Positions 1 to 9,126 of a stretch of 64,000 nucleotides of DNA are shown here, piece after piece. Position 1 is the first letter of the stretch. Each line of letters opens with the position of its first letter. The translations under genes were made by a program, and so were the position numbers. This stretch comes from Luteolibacter sp. (GTDB lineage Bacteria > Verrucomicrobiota > Verrucomicrobiia > Verrucomicrobiales > Akkermansiaceae), in the NCBI GenBank assembly GCA_030696085.1, contig JAUYNL010000081.1, positions 1 through 64,000 of the forward strand, in the 5' to 3' direction. Under the pieces are notes generated by a model that searched no databases, was not told the DNA's origin, and saw nothing but the letters and a program-made list of their open reading frames with translations.

Positions 1-2
1 CG

Positions 3-119
3 CTGCTGGCCATCATCCCCTTTGGCGCGAACGAGCCGCTATCAAGTTGGTTCGAGAACTACCAGCGCCACCCGGCCAAGGCCATCCAACTCATCCTTCA
101 CGCCGCCCCCGTCCAATGA
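3..119 (+). CDS. 3' end of an unidentified protein (truncated by window start)
   Basis: An open frame runs in from the window edge and stops at TGA 117-119. It encodes about 38 residues, ending in a plausible protein tail rich in aromatic and aliphatic residues (…NEPLSSWFENYQRHPAKAI…). The other two forward frames across this stretch read as low-complexity Ser/Arg/Pro. This is the C-terminus of a gene lying mainly outside the window. The family cannot be named from so little sequence. It ends 86 bases before the phosphatase gene and is on the same strand. Confidence 0.55.
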   Translation: MLAIIPFGANEPLSSWFENYQRHPAKAIQLILHAAPVQ

Positions 120-205
120 CATCTCAAGCCAAACGCCCTGCGTCTTTTCAAGGAATGCATCAATTATGTTGGCGTCCCGGGAGCGACTGTATTTGAATCG
201 CAGGT

Positions 206-2296
206 GTGAAACGCGGTGGATTGGGCCTACAGGGGAAATTCGTGGTCGCCTTGCTGATCTCGGCGGCCCTGCCGTTTCTCATCGGCCTGGTGGTTTTCGA
301 GACTTCGGGATACCGCTACTTTCTCGACGAGCGCGGGAAGTTCAACCAATTCGAGGCGAGCACCCTTGCCCGCGCGCTCGATCAGGCGGCCGACGTTCAG
401 GGCGAGGTCCTGCAAACCTGGCTGGCGGCGGATCCCACACTGCTGGGCGTGATCGCCGCGAAAAACCGGCAAGCCGACGGGCAGACGCCGGCGGATTTGA
501 GCCGGACAACCCGCGAGCTTGACGAACTATGGCCGTCTCTTCCGGCGGATGATCCGCGAGTGACCGCCGTCCTTGCCAATCCGGCCTGCGAGAGCTTGCG
601 AAAATACCTCGCCCTCCATCAGGAAGTGGCTGAAATCCTGGCCACCGATGCCGAAGGCAGACTTGTGGCCGCCACCGGCAAATCGAGCGATTTCGACCAG
701 GCCGATGAGGAGTGGTGGTGGGAAGGCGCCGCCTTGGGTCAGAACGAGCGCTGGGCCGACGTGCTTCATTTCGATGCCAGCTCCGGGGTCTATTCGCTGG
801 ATGTGGTAATGCCGCTTCATGAGGACGGGAAACTGGCGGGTGTCGTCAAAATGTCAGTGGATGTGAGCGCATTGTTTTCCGGTCTGGATTTCAATGGCAA
901 GGAGTCCGGCGAGCAATGGGAGATCGTGCTGGCCGATGGCTGGATTTTGGCAAGCTCACAAAGCGGATTTGTGCCTCTCCAGAAACAGATCACGGCCAAG
1001 ACCCGTGAAATGCTCCAACACCAGACAGAAGGCTGGTTCCTCGGGCAGGAGAAAAACGGGGATGCGCGGATGACCGGCTACGTCACCATGGGAAGGGGGC
1101 GGAAGACACCGGCTGCCCGTGTGATGTTTTCCTCCCGGCGCGACGATGTCATCGCCACGCTCCAGCAAAAGTTTCTCGAAGTCGCCCTGGCCGCCGCAGC
1201 AGTGCTGGCAATCTGCACCGCTGCGGGCTTTTGTTTGATCCGCCGCAACATCCTGCTGCCTCTCGCCACGCTCGGGCGTGCCGCAAGGTCGATTTCCGAC
1301 ACCGCTCGCTTCCATCCGCCCGAAGCCCGTGACGAACTCGAAGTCCAACGCCAGCGCGACCAGGCCGAGCATGATCTCGGGAAAATCGAGGCGATCCGCA
1401 CCGGAGATGAAATCGAAACCCTCGCCGGAGACCTTGCGGTGATGACCTCGCGGGTGCTGCGCTACCACCGTGAACTGGAGGCCGAGGTGGCCGCCAAAAC
1501 CTCCGTCATTCATGACGAACTGGAAATGGCGCGCCAGTTCCAAACCGCGCTGCTGCCATCCCGCTACCCGGAGGTGCCATCTGCCACCACCGCCAATCCG
1601 TTGCGCCTGCGCTTCGCTCATTTCTATCAGCCGGCCTCCACCGTCGGTGGCGACTTCTTCGATCTCATTGAACTGGATGAGCACCGCGCAGGCATCCTGA
1701 TCGCGGATGTGATGGGCCACGGCGCGCGCTCCGCCCTCATCACCGCCATCCTGCGGGCCCTGGTCCGCAATCACACCGTGGAGGCCAGCGACCCCGGCGT
1801 TTTCCTCGGCGAGCTCAACCGCCACCTGCAGGAAGTCATCTCACACAGCGGCCAGACGCTTTTCGTCACCGCATTCTTCCTTGTGCTCGATACCCGCAAT
1901 TGCTCCGCCACATGGGCGGTGGCGGGCCACCCCGCACCCCTGCGCGTGCGCCGCGGCAGCGGCAGGGCTCCCGAACCCCTGTGGAACGAGCCGCATCATC
2001 AACCCGCGCTGGGCCTGGTTTCCCAAGCGGCTTTCCGGACCTGTGAATCCACCCTGCTGCCAGGCGATGTGTTCCTGCTTTTCACCGATGGGGCTTTTGA
2101 GGCTGAAAACCCAGCCGGCGAAATGTTTGGCATCGAACGACTGGCCAAGAGCCTCGACGAAGCGCTCGACGGCCCGATGGCCGCCATGCCCGCCAAAATC
2201 GTCTGTGACGTGACCGACTTCCAACGCCGGCAATATTACGATGACGATGTCTGTATCGTCGCCGTGGAAGCTGTCAGCCGCAGTGTCTCTACCTGA
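206..2296 (+). CDS. Membrane sensor with HAMP and SpoIIE-type PP2C phosphatase domain
   Basis: This 696-residue signalling protein probably removes phosphate from an anti-sigma-factor antagonist in response to a periplasmic cue. A first membrane helix lies at about residues 12-33, an extracytoplasmic sensor region at about 34-315, a second helix at about 321-343, then a HAMP-like linker and a short coiled coil. The C-terminal PP2C/SpoIIE domain spans about 445-690. Metal-binding motifs are visible: VGGDFFD near 480-486, ADVMGHGA near 500, and LFTDGAFE near 625. The start is GTG at 206, because an in-frame TGA lies at 194-196 and no ATG occurs between. No clear ribosome-binding site precedes it. 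No anti-sigma or STAS-domain partner is adjacent, so the target is unknown. Confidence 0.85.
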   Translation: MKRGGLGLQGKFVVALLISAALPFLIGLVVFETSGYRYFLDERGKFNQFEASTLARALDQAADVQGEVLQTWLAADPTLLGVIAAKNRQADGQTPADLSRTTRELDELWPSLPADDPRVTAVLANPACESLRKYLALHQEVAEILATDAEGRLVAATGKSSDFDQADEEWWWEGAALGQNERWADVLHFDASSGVYSLDVVMPLHEDGKLAGVVKMSVDVSALFSGLDFNGKESGEQWEIVLADGWILASSQSGFVPLQKQITAKTREMLQHQTEGWFLGQEKNGDARMTGYVTMGRGRKTPAARVMFSSRRDDVIATLQQKFLEVALAAAAVLAICTAAGFCLIRRNILLPLATLGRAARSISDTARFHPPEARDELEVQRQRDQAEHDLGKIEAIRTGDEIETLAGDLAVMTSRVLRYHRELEAEVAAKTSVIHDELEMARQFQTALLPSRYPEVPSATTANPLRLRFAHFYQPASTVGGDFFDLIELDEHRAGILIADVMGHGARSALITAILRALVRNHTVEASDPGVFLGELNRHLQEVISHSGQTLFVTAFFLVLDTRNCSATWAVAGHPAPLRVRRGSGRAPEPLWNEPHHQPALGLVSQAAFRTCESTLLPGDVFLLFTDGAFEAENPAGEMFGIERLAKSLDEALDGPMAAMPAKIVCDVTDFQRRQYYDDDVCIVAVEAVSRSVST

Positions 2297-2313
2297 ATTA
2301 CGGTTATAATTCC

Positions 2314-3294
2314 TTACTCGGCGGCGGCAGGGGTCTCCGGGAGTTTTTTCTCGGGATTGAGAAGTTTGGCGAACTCAGTCCCCCAATCGCGGACGGACTT
2401 GTGGTTGATGTGTTTTTCCAAGTGGCTGAGCATGCGCAGCGCGGCTCCCCGCTGATCACCGTTCTTGAACAAATCCATTTCCATCTGCCATTGCAAGGCG
2501 GGCACCGCTTCGATTATGAATCGTTCGTATTCCGGCGAGCGCATCGCGCTGGCCATGCCGATGCGTTTGCTGGCGGGCTCGCCGCCGCCTCCCGCGCCCC
2601 CGGTCCAGAACTCGCGGATCGCCATTTCCTGCTGGATGCGCCGGATCCATGCGGAGCGCAGGGACTCCAGCCGGGAGGGCGCGCGCAGCGGAGGCAGTAG
2701 GATTTGCTCGTAGATTTGGCCGATCTGCGCGGGGGCCAGCGGCCATTTTTCCACTTTGACTTCGCCGATATCGTAGGCTCCCGCGAAAACCGAGCCCGTG
2801 ACGGGCTGATTGAGAAGCTGTTGATGATCCTTGAGTTTCTCCGCATCCTGTGAAATGGCATCGACGATCTCCCTGGCGCTGGAAGCGAGCACATCACGAT
2901 CAGCTTTTTCGGAGGTGGCGCGCAGCGTGAGGATGAGCCAGCGGAGTTGCAGGCGAAGGGCCATTCCCAAACCGGGAGCCGAGAGTTTTGGGGCCTCCTT
3001 GCGTTTCCACTCGCGGAAGTCGGAGTTCTTTTTCTGCTGGTCCTCGAAATTCACTTTCTCGATGCACTTGAGATGGAATTCCATGGCGGCCTCATCGCTG
3101 CCTGCCGCCGCGTTGTATGCCGCCATGGCCATGCGGTAACGCTTGTCCACGGTGGAATCGGCGTTCTCGCGCAAAGCCGTGAGTTTTTCCAGGAGCGCCT
3201 CACGATCAGCGGAAGAAAGCGTCTCGGCACGGACCGAGGAGGCGGCGCACAACGATCCCACAAACACGGCGAGCAGTTTCATGATGCGGGTCAT
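2314..3294 (-). CDS. Secreted hypothetical protein
   Basis: A 326-residue protein that I do not recognise. It opens with a short basic stretch and a hydrophobic segment (LLAVFVGSLCAASSVRA), a likely cleavable signal peptide, so it should be periplasmic or surface-exposed. The rest is charged and mostly helical, with no transmembrane segments and no catalytic motif I can identify. A second ATG four codons in (MKLLAV) could be the true start. It converges with the phosphatase gene across 17 bases and is divergent from the HtrA protease, with 132 bases between the two start codons where both promoters should lie. Confidence 0.7.
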   Translation of the reverse strand: MTRIMKLLAVFVGSLCAASSVRAETLSSADREALLEKLTALRENADSTVDKRYRMAMAAYNAAAGSDEAAMEFHLKCIEKVNFEDQQKKNSDFREWKRKEAPKLSAPGLGMALRLQLRWLILTLRATSEKADRDVLASSAREIVDAISQDAEKLKDHQQLLNQPVTGSVFAGAYDIGEVKVEKWPLAPAQIGQIYEQILLPPLRAPSRLESLRSAWIRRIQQEMAIREFWTGGAGGGGEPASKRIGMASAMRSPEYERFIIEAVPALQWQMEMDLFKNGDQRGAALRMLSHLEKHINHKSVRDWGTEFAKLLNPEKKLPETPAAAE

Positions 3295-3426
3295 GACAAA
3301 TCACAAGAGCCGCGCCAAGAAGGAATAGGCGAAATCCGCAGGGAATCCCAAGACAGGCTGCGCATGCCGAGGATCCGCGCTTGGAATTCACCGATTTACG
3401 GGCATCGTTGGTGCCGTCACCCACCC

Positions 3427-4944
3427 ATGAATGCCTCATTCCGCCGATTGTTGGCGCTGGCCGCCGTGTTTTTCACCGCGTTTGCCGCCGTTTCCGCCAT
3501 GCGCACCTGCCGCGCCGGTGGCAGCCTCCGGGATTTGATCCCCGGCCTCTCGAAAAACGGCGAGCGCTTCCGACCGGAATCCTTCACGCTGCCGGACCGG
3601 CCGCCGCTCGATCTCGGCGATGTCGAACTGCTCTCACGCCTCAACGATGAATACGCCAACCTGACCAAAGCCGTGGTCCCATCCGTGGTGAGCATCGATA
3701 CCGCCGGCGTGCGCACTGAGAAGCTGCTCGACCTCTGGGGGCGCACCCGCGTGCGGCGCTACCCCACCCAGGGCCAGGGTTCCGGCGTGATCGTCACCCG
3801 CGAGGGGCATGTGGTGACCAACCATCACGTCATCGCCGGCCAGCAACAAATCCAAGTGACGCTCCACGGCGGGAAAACCCACCCCGCGCGCTTGATCGGC
3901 GAGGACACCCTGCTCGACATCGCCGTGCTCAAGATCGACGGCGAGGGCCCCTTCACCCCTCTCAAGCTCGGGGATTCCGCCCAAACCCAGGTCGGCCAGA
4001 TGGTTTTCGCCGTCGGCAATCCCTTCGGCCTCGGGGAAACGGTCACCCAAGGCATCATCTCGGCCAAGGAACGTTCGCTTTCCGACAACCAGCGCGATCT
4101 TTTCCAGACCGATGCCGCCATCAATCCGGGAAATTCAGGTGGCCCGCTCGTCAATCTGCGGGGTGAAATCATCGGCATCAACGTCGCGATTTTCTCGCCG
4201 GACCGCGAAAATCCCGGCTTCCAGGGCGTCGGGTTCTCGATTCCTTCCAACGATGTGAAGGATGCCTTGTTCCAGATCCTCGAGCGTGGCCGGCCGATCC
4301 GAGGCTTCCTCGGCGTGCAAATGCGCGATCTCGATCCCGCCGTGCGCGGGGCCCTCAAGTATGACGGCGAGTTCGGCACGGCGGTTCTCGGAGTCTCGCC
4401 CGGCTCACCCGCACAAGCCGCAGGCTTGCAGGCATGGGATGTCGTTCTCAGTTACAACGGCGAAACGATCCGCACGGCCTCCCAGTTGTTCACACTCGTC
4501 CAAGGCACCCGCATTGGCGACGAGGCCACGCTTGAAATCTGGCGCAAGGGTCAGTCGCTGACACTCAAGACGGTGATCACCGAAAGCGGTGCCGAAGGAG
4601 CCACCACCCCGCCTCCCGGAAATTCCGGAGAGCAGGGACGCACCCGCGACCCCGAGGAAATCCTGCAAGCGCTGGGCATCGAAGTCCGTGATCTCTCGGT
4701 GCCGGAGCGCATGCGCGGTTACCGCGGCGTGGTGATCACCGGCCTTGCCGCCACCGGCCTCGCCGCCAACCTGCTCCAAGCCGGCGATCTGATCGTGGCG
4801 GTGAACAACTCGCGCATCAACGGGGCCAGTGAGTTTTTCCTGCATCTGGCCGCCTCCGCCGCCGTCCAGGACACCGCCCTCCTCATCCTGCGCGAGGGCA
4901 AAACCCTGCGCGTCATCGTGCCCGCTCTGCCACGCCGGGAATAA
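3427..4944 (+). CDS. DegP/HtrA-family serine protease with two PDZ domains
   Basis: This 505-residue periplasmic protease/chaperone is expected to degrade or refold damaged envelope proteins. A hydrophobic N-terminal segment (about residues 6-25) is a signal peptide or anchor. The trypsin-like domain carries the full triad: His134 in TNHHV, Asp164 in LLDIAVLK and Ser237 in NPGNSGGPL. Two PDZ domains follow, at about 290-385 and 415-500, with a Pro/Gly-rich linker between. The frame is open upstream to 2947, but that stretch overlaps the opposite-strand secreted protein. ATG 3427, followed directly by the signal sequence, is the sensible start. The OmpA-domain gene begins 55 bases downstream, so the two are probably cotranscribed. 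Confidence 0.93.
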   Translation: MNASFRRLLALAAVFFTAFAAVSAMRTCRAGGSLRDLIPGLSKNGERFRPESFTLPDRPPLDLGDVELLSRLNDEYANLTKAVVPSVVSIDTAGVRTEKLLDLWGRTRVRRYPTQGQGSGVIVTREGHVVTNHHVIAGQQQIQVTLHGGKTHPARLIGEDTLLDIAVLKIDGEGPFTPLKLGDSAQTQVGQMVFAVGNPFGLGETVTQGIISAKERSLSDNQRDLFQTDAAINPGNSGGPLVNLRGEIIGINVAIFSPDRENPGFQGVGFSIPSNDVKDALFQILERGRPIRGFLGVQMRDLDPAVRGALKYDGEFGTAVLGVSPGSPAQAAGLQAWDVVLSYNGETIRTASQLFTLVQGTRIGDEATLEIWRKGQSLTLKTVITESGAEGATTPPPGNSGEQGRTRDPEEILQALGIEVRDLSVPERMRGYRGVVITGLAATGLAANLLQAGDLIVAVNNSRINGASEFFLHLAASAAVQDTALLILREGKTLRVIVPALPRRE

Positions 4945-4999
4945 CCCTGGGGGCGCTGAAATTTCAGCCGTTTTTCCCACGTTTCATCCGCCAACCTTC

Positions 5000-6319
5000 A
5001 TGCAACGCTCCAAGCTTCCCTACTTCTTTCTTGGTCTTGCAGCCTTGCTGGCCGTGGCCGCGCTCGTCCTACTCATCATGCGTCCGGGAGTGAAACCCGA
5101 AACCCCGTCCGAACCCGCGGCTCCCACCACCACGGGGATGCCGGGTCCCCTGGAAAACGCAGCGGCAGATGTTGCCTCCGCCACACCGCAGGACCCGGAA
5201 ACCATCCTCAAGGACCTCGGCATCGGGTTGGCCTCCGCCGATCCCGCAGAGCTCGTCAATCAGATCGCCAAAGCTCTCGAAGCCGGCGACTTGTCCGCCC
5301 TGGCCCGGCTCATCGGAAATGACGTGCTCGACCCTGAAACCGCCACGGCCCTCAAGGCGCTCTCCACCTCATCCCTGCGCCTCCGCCGACCGGATGGAAT
5401 CCGCGAAGTCGGCGAACTCGAACTCAATTCCCGCACCCGCTGGGCGCTCGAACTCGATGGCCGCGAACCCGGCCGCGACCGCATTTTTCTCGATCTCAAA
5501 CGCGGTGGCGGCAAGTGGACGGTCGATAAAATCACCCTGCCGCCCGCCGACGGCGAGCCGATCCCCAAGGCCATCATCGCCGACTCGCTCGGCGTTGCGG
5601 ATTCATTCCTGCGGGCGGTTCTCAAGCAGGATTTCGAATTCGCCCGCGCCTTCGTCGATTCCGCCACCGTCTCCGACGCGAAAATCGCCGGCCTCTGCAT
5701 CCTTTTCGAGGAAGGCGAATACCAAATGCGCAAAACCAAGCCCCTGCGCTCGATGTTCCAGCGCGAGAGCACCGTCGGCTACCTCGCCAATATCGAGACC
5801 GCCGATGGCAAACAAAGCGCCCAGTTCACCCTCACGCTCCGGCAGCCGCCAGCACCCGCCAACTGGCGCGTCGTGGAAATCAACCTCGACCAATTGCTCG
5901 CCGAATACTCCCGCCGCGTGGCCGGTGGCGATGTCTATTACTCCCCGCTCGTCAAGAATCCGTCTGGCGGCGACACTCTCGCGCTTTATTTCGAATTCGA
6001 TGAGGATGCCATGAATTCCCGCACCCGTCGCCAACTCGAAATCGTCTCGATGATCCTGCGCGCCGATCCCGGCAAGAAACTCACCCTCAGCGGCCACACC
6101 GATGCACTCGGATCCGAGGGCTACAACCACAGCCTCTCCGCCCGCCGCGCCGGCGTCGTCAGGAATTTCCTCATCAAGACCGGCGTGAGCGCCAGCCAGA
6201 TCCTCACCATCGCCAAGGGTGCCAGCCAGCCGCGCCGCCCCAATGTCACCGAAACCGGCGACGACAATCCCGATGGCCGCCGTGCCAACCGCCGCACCGA
6301 GATCTACCTGGACTTCTAA
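5000..6319 (+). CDS. Membrane-anchored OmpA-domain protein
   Basis: A 439-residue protein with one N-terminal membrane helix (about residues 8-30), a Pro/Ala/Thr-rich linker, a middle region of unknown fold, and a C-terminal OmpA/MotB-like peptidoglycan-binding domain (about 325-439). The binding-site signature is visible as LSGHTDALGSEGYNHSLSARRA. The last residues (RRANRRTEIYL) are typical of the family. It probably ties the inner membrane or a periplasmic complex to the cell wall. ATG 5000 is chosen because it immediately precedes the anchor; the open frame extends upstream only by overlapping the protease gene. It lies 55 bases after the HtrA gene and likely shares its transcript. Confidence 0.85.
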   Translation: MQRSKLPYFFLGLAALLAVAALVLLIMRPGVKPETPSEPAAPTTTGMPGPLENAAADVASATPQDPETILKDLGIGLASADPAELVNQIAKALEAGDLSALARLIGNDVLDPETATALKALSTSSLRLRRPDGIREVGELELNSRTRWALELDGREPGRDRIFLDLKRGGGKWTVDKITLPPADGEPIPKAIIADSLGVADSFLRAVLKQDFEFARAFVDSATVSDAKIAGLCILFEEGEYQMRKTKPLRSMFQRESTVGYLANIETADGKQSAQFTLTLRQPPAPANWRVVEINLDQLLAEYSRRVAGGDVYYSPLVKNPSGGDTLALYFEFDEDAMNSRTRRQLEIVSMILRADPGKKLTLSGHTDALGSEGYNHSLSARRAGVVRNFLIKTGVSASQILTIAKGASQPRRPNVTETGDDNPDGRRANRRTEIYLDF

Positions 6320-6332
6320 CGAACCGACCGCC

Positions 6333-7415
6333 TCACAGCAGGGCTTCCGGCAGCAGGTCGGTCAGGTTCTTGATGGCATCCGCCTGATGTCGATTGGCGA
6401 CGAGCAGGGCGTCCTCGGTTTGCACGACGATGAGATCCTCCACGCCCAGCAGGGCGATGCGGCTGCCGGGGCGCGCATTGAAAACGATGTTGTTGCGGGA
6501 ATCAAGCTGGGTGATCGCCTCGTTGGCGCGGTTTTCCTCGCCGTAGGCTTGCAGATACTTCGCGATGGAAATCCACGAGCCCACATCGTCCCAATCGAAT
6601 GTGGCCTCGATGTTGAGGACGCGGTCGGCCTTTTCCATCAGCGCGTAGTCGATCGAACGCGCCGGCAGCCCCGGAAAGCGCTGCCCGATGGCGGCTTGGA
6701 TGTTCGTGGCCGTGCCGAGCTCCGCGATGAATTCCACAAGCTCCGGCGCGTGGAGGGCGAGTTGATGGATCACCGTGGGCAGCGACCATACGAACATGCC
6801 CGCGTTCCATGAAAACCCGCCCTGGCGCAGGAATTGTTCCGCCACCTCAGGGCTGGGTTTCTCGCGGAAGCGCTTCACCTCATAGGGCGCGTTCCCGCAG
6901 GCGGTGCCGGCAGGACCGGCGGCCTCGCCGCGCTCGATGTAACCGTAGGATGGGCATGGCCAGGTCGGCTGGATCCCGATGGTGACCAGACCCTCGGAAT
7001 TTTCCGCCACGCTCAGCGCATCGCGCATCACGGCTTGAAAGGCGGCGCTGTCCTGAATGAGTTGATCGGCCGGCAGCACCATCATCACGGCACCCGGATT
7101 GCGCGCGGCCACCAAGCCGATGCCCAGCGCCACCGCCGGTGCGGTGTCGCGTCTCGCAGGTTCGGCGAAAACATTCTCCGCAGGCAGCATCGGGAGGGCT
7201 TCACGCACCGCCGCCACCTGTTTTTCATTGGTGAGGATCAGGATGTTTTCGCAGGGTACGAGGCCCTCCAGGCGGCGCACGGTTTGTTCCAGCAAGGTGC
7301 CCCTGCCGAACAGGTCGAGCAGTTGTTTCGGACGCACATTGCGGCTCAAGGGCCAGAAACGGGTGCCGGAACCGCCGGCGAGAATCAGGGCGTAGGTATT
7401 TTCCAAGGCGGGCAT
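6333..7415 (-). CDS. manC: Mannose-1-phosphate guanylyltransferase
   Basis: A 360-residue cytoplasmic nucleotidyltransferase that makes GDP-mannose from mannose 1-phosphate and GTP. The pyrophosphorylase signature LAGGSGTRFWPLSR is near the N-terminus and the sugar-phosphate motif FREKPSPE lies near residue 170. The length fits the single-domain enzymes without a fused phosphomannose isomerase. Start ATG 7415 (MPALENTYALILAGG) places the signature where the family has it; upstream open sequence is not conserved-looking. The gene converges on the OmpA-domain gene with 13 bases between stops. It fits the glycan genes elsewhere in the window (RmlD, glycosyltransferases), although those are not adjacent. 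Confidence 0.93.
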   Translation of the reverse strand: MPALENTYALILAGGSGTRFWPLSRNVRPKQLLDLFGRGTLLEQTVRRLEGLVPCENILILTNEKQVAAVREALPMLPAENVFAEPARRDTAPAVALGIGLVAARNPGAVMMVLPADQLIQDSAAFQAVMRDALSVAENSEGLVTIGIQPTWPCPSYGYIERGEAAGPAGTACGNAPYEVKRFREKPSPEVAEQFLRQGGFSWNAGMFVWSLPTVIHQLALHAPELVEFIAELGTATNIQAAIGQRFPGLPARSIDYALMEKADRVLNIEATFDWDDVGSWISIAKYLQAYGEENRANEAITQLDSRNNIVFNARPGSRIALLGVEDLIVVQTEDALLVANRHQADAIKNLTDLLPEALL

Positions 7416-7520
7416 GGCGTGCCGGATCTTGGTTTTTTTAATCCCGGTGGAAAGGCTGGAATCCGCAAGATTTTCTTTTCCGGAGTTGTCGTTAGTCAGT
7501 CGGCCCGCTAAGTTCCGCCC

Positions 7521-7844
7521 ATGTCTGACGAGCATTCCGAATCGACACCCGCATGGATTGAGACCAGCGCCCTCACTGCGCCCGCCCTTTTGGGAGCATC
7601 CGCCGGCCTGCTGCTGGGCGACCTGATGCATCGCGGCGCGCGCCGCGGCGTGGGAATCGGACTCGGTGTGCTGGGGATCGCCGCCTTGCTGCCGTTCGCC
7701 GTCGGCGGCGTGGCATGGTTGGTCACCGGCCCGAAAAGCCGCGTCGGAGTGCGCCGCAAAATCCAACGCATCCGCGACATCGGCCTCGGCGCTCCGGATT
7801 ACGACGAAGTGGACGAGGAACTCCGTGAACAAGGTCTCATCTGA
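7521..7844 (+). CDS. Small two-helix membrane protein
   Basis: A 107-residue protein with two predicted membrane segments, roughly residues 20-37 (Ala/Leu/Gly-rich) and 45-67. A basic stretch (KSRVGVRRKIQRIRD) and an acidic C-terminal tail follow. I do not recognise the family. It is divergent from manC, with 105 bases between starts, and ends 9 bases before the RmlD gene, so it is probably the first gene of a two-gene transcript with it. A role in envelope biology is inferred from context only. Confidence 0.7.
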   Translation: MSDEHSESTPAWIETSALTAPALLGASAGLLLGDLMHRGARRGVGIGLGVLGIAALLPFAVGGVAWLVTGPKSRVGVRRKIQRIRDIGLGAPDYDEVDEELREQGLI

Positions 7845-7853
7845 GCCTGTTGC

Positions 7854-8726
7854 ATGCGCATCGCCATCACAGGAACCACCGGTCGCGTGGGTGCCTCCCT
7901 GGCACGGCTACTTGCCGCCCGCCACGAAATCATTTCCCTGCCCCGCACGGTTTGCGATCTGGCCGATCCGGCGTCCCTGAATGCCGCCCTCTCCCGTCTG
8001 GAGTGTGATGTTTTCATCAACCCGGCGGCCCTCACCAGCTTGGAAGCCCGCGAGGACGATCCGCGCCTCGCCATGCGCGTGAACTCCGCCGCTCCCGGGA
8101 AAATCGCCCTCTGGGCCGCGGAACACGGCGCGCGGATGATTCATTTCAGCACCGACTACGTTTTCGGCGGCGAAACCACCATCCCGCTCACCGAAGACAT
8201 GGCGGCCCGACCGGTCAATGCCTACGGTCGCAGTAAACTCGCGGGAGAACTTGCCGTGCTTGCCCATCCGGGAAATCTCGTCATCCGCGTCTCCTGGGTC
8301 TTCGGCCCGGAGAAACCCTCCTTCGTCGATCAAATCTTCGATGCCGCTCTCGCCGGCCATCCCCTCGCCGCCATCGCGGACAAACTCTCGCTGCCCACCT
8401 CTACGCCCGATCTCTCCCACTGGGTCGAAGCCCTGCTGGAGACCGATGCCCGCGGCATTCTTCATGCCTGTAATTCAGGCATACCGATCAGTTGGCATGG
8501 TCTTGCCGAGTTTGTAGTGCGGGAAATGACGGTGCGCGGGGTGTTGGAAAGCTGCCCGGATGTGGCCGAACAAATCCTCGCTGAAATGCCGATGTTCCGC
8601 GCCCGGAGGCCGCGATTCACCGTGATGGACAACCATCGTCTGTCCGCCCTCCTCGGCCAGGCGGCCCTGCGCCCGTGGCCCGAAGCCCTGGCCGAACATG
8701 TGGCGCTGCGCGGTGCCTCACGCTGA
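7854..8726 (+). CDS. rfbD: dTDP-4-dehydrorhamnose reductase family protein (RmlD)
   Basis: A 290-residue extended short-chain dehydrogenase expected to reduce dTDP-4-keto-L-rhamnose to dTDP-L-rhamnose with NAD(P)H. Visible motifs are the nucleotide-binding loop GTTGRVGASLA at the N-terminus, the FSTDYVFGG stretch and the catalytic YGRSKLAGE (Tyr-x3-Lys). The overall length matches RmlD. The other rml genes (A, B, C) are not nearby, so a related 4-ketosugar reductase is possible. It begins 9 bases after the small membrane protein. The cobalamin riboswitch starts about 80 bases downstream and belongs to the next operon. Confidence 0.88.
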   Translation: MRIAITGTTGRVGASLARLLAARHEIISLPRTVCDLADPASLNAALSRLECDVFINPAALTSLEAREDDPRLAMRVNSAAPGKIALWAAEHGARMIHFSTDYVFGGETTIPLTEDMAARPVNAYGRSKLAGELAVLAHPGNLVIRVSWVFGPEKPSFVDQIFDAALAGHPLAAIADKLSLPTSTPDLSHWVEALLETDARGILHACNSGIPISWHGLAEFVVREMTVRGVLESCPDVAEQILAEMPMFRARRPRFTVMDNHRLSALLGQAALRPWPEALAEHVALRGASR

Positions 8727-8804
8727 GATCGGCGTCAATCCGCATCCTTCGTCATAGCTTTCGCAAATTCTCTGATTCATCCGGCGATGATCGCTTTCGC
8801 CTTG

Positions 8805-9000
8805 TCCCGGCCCGTTTGACCGCCAAGGCTCCCGCCGACCAACCACGAAGGCGTTATGGAATCCGGTGCAAATCCGGAACAGTCGCGCTGCGGTGACCGG
8901 TTGCCGATCCCATCAGACCAATCGTTGATAACCAACGGTGAAGGCGGGAAAAGCGAAAACCGGAAGTCCGAATACTTGCACCTTCGTTGCTCGTCAACCC
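8805..9000 (+). promoter_or_regulatory. Cobalamin riboswitch
   Basis: The 5' conserved core is clear from about 8858: GGAATCCGGTGCAAATCC, then GGAACAGTCGCGCTGCGGTGA. This matches the GGGAA..GGTG.AAATCC..C.G.C.CGC..CTGTGA pattern of adenosyl- or aquocobalamin riboswitches. A B12-box-like segment follows at 8963-8980 (GAAGTCCGAATACTTGCA against the usual GAAG.CAGGAGACCTGCC). It sits in the 400-base leader between rfbD and a PEP-CTERM gene and points in the direction of that gene. Family membership is seen in sequence; control of the three downstream genes is inferred. Outer boundaries are approximate. Confidence 0.9.
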
Positions 9001-9034
9001 GCCAGCCGGATTTTTCCGGGAAAGCGGGTTCCGT

Positions 9035-9055
9035 GGTCCTCCGCGAAAGAGGACC
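9035..9055 (+). promoter_or_regulatory. Hairpin downstream of the riboswitch, possible expression platform
   Basis: A perfect 7-base-pair stem (GGTCCTC / GAGGACC) with a CGCGAAA loop lies between the B12 box and the start codon at 9127. No T-run follows, so it is not a plain terminator. It may act in translational control or be an mRNA-stabilising element. Its part in the switch is inferred. Confidence 0.4.
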
Positions 9056-9126
9056 GACGAGAGATGGCACCGGGTTTTCCCCCGCCGCCCTCTCTTCGTG
9101 AGAAATCGCACACACTGAAGAGAAAC

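Noticed and set aside
22-522. Plus-strand open frame overlapping the phosphatase start
   Set aside because: The composition is Arg/Ser/Gly-rich and out of frame with the well-supported phosphatase gene; the first 119 bases read better in a different frame.
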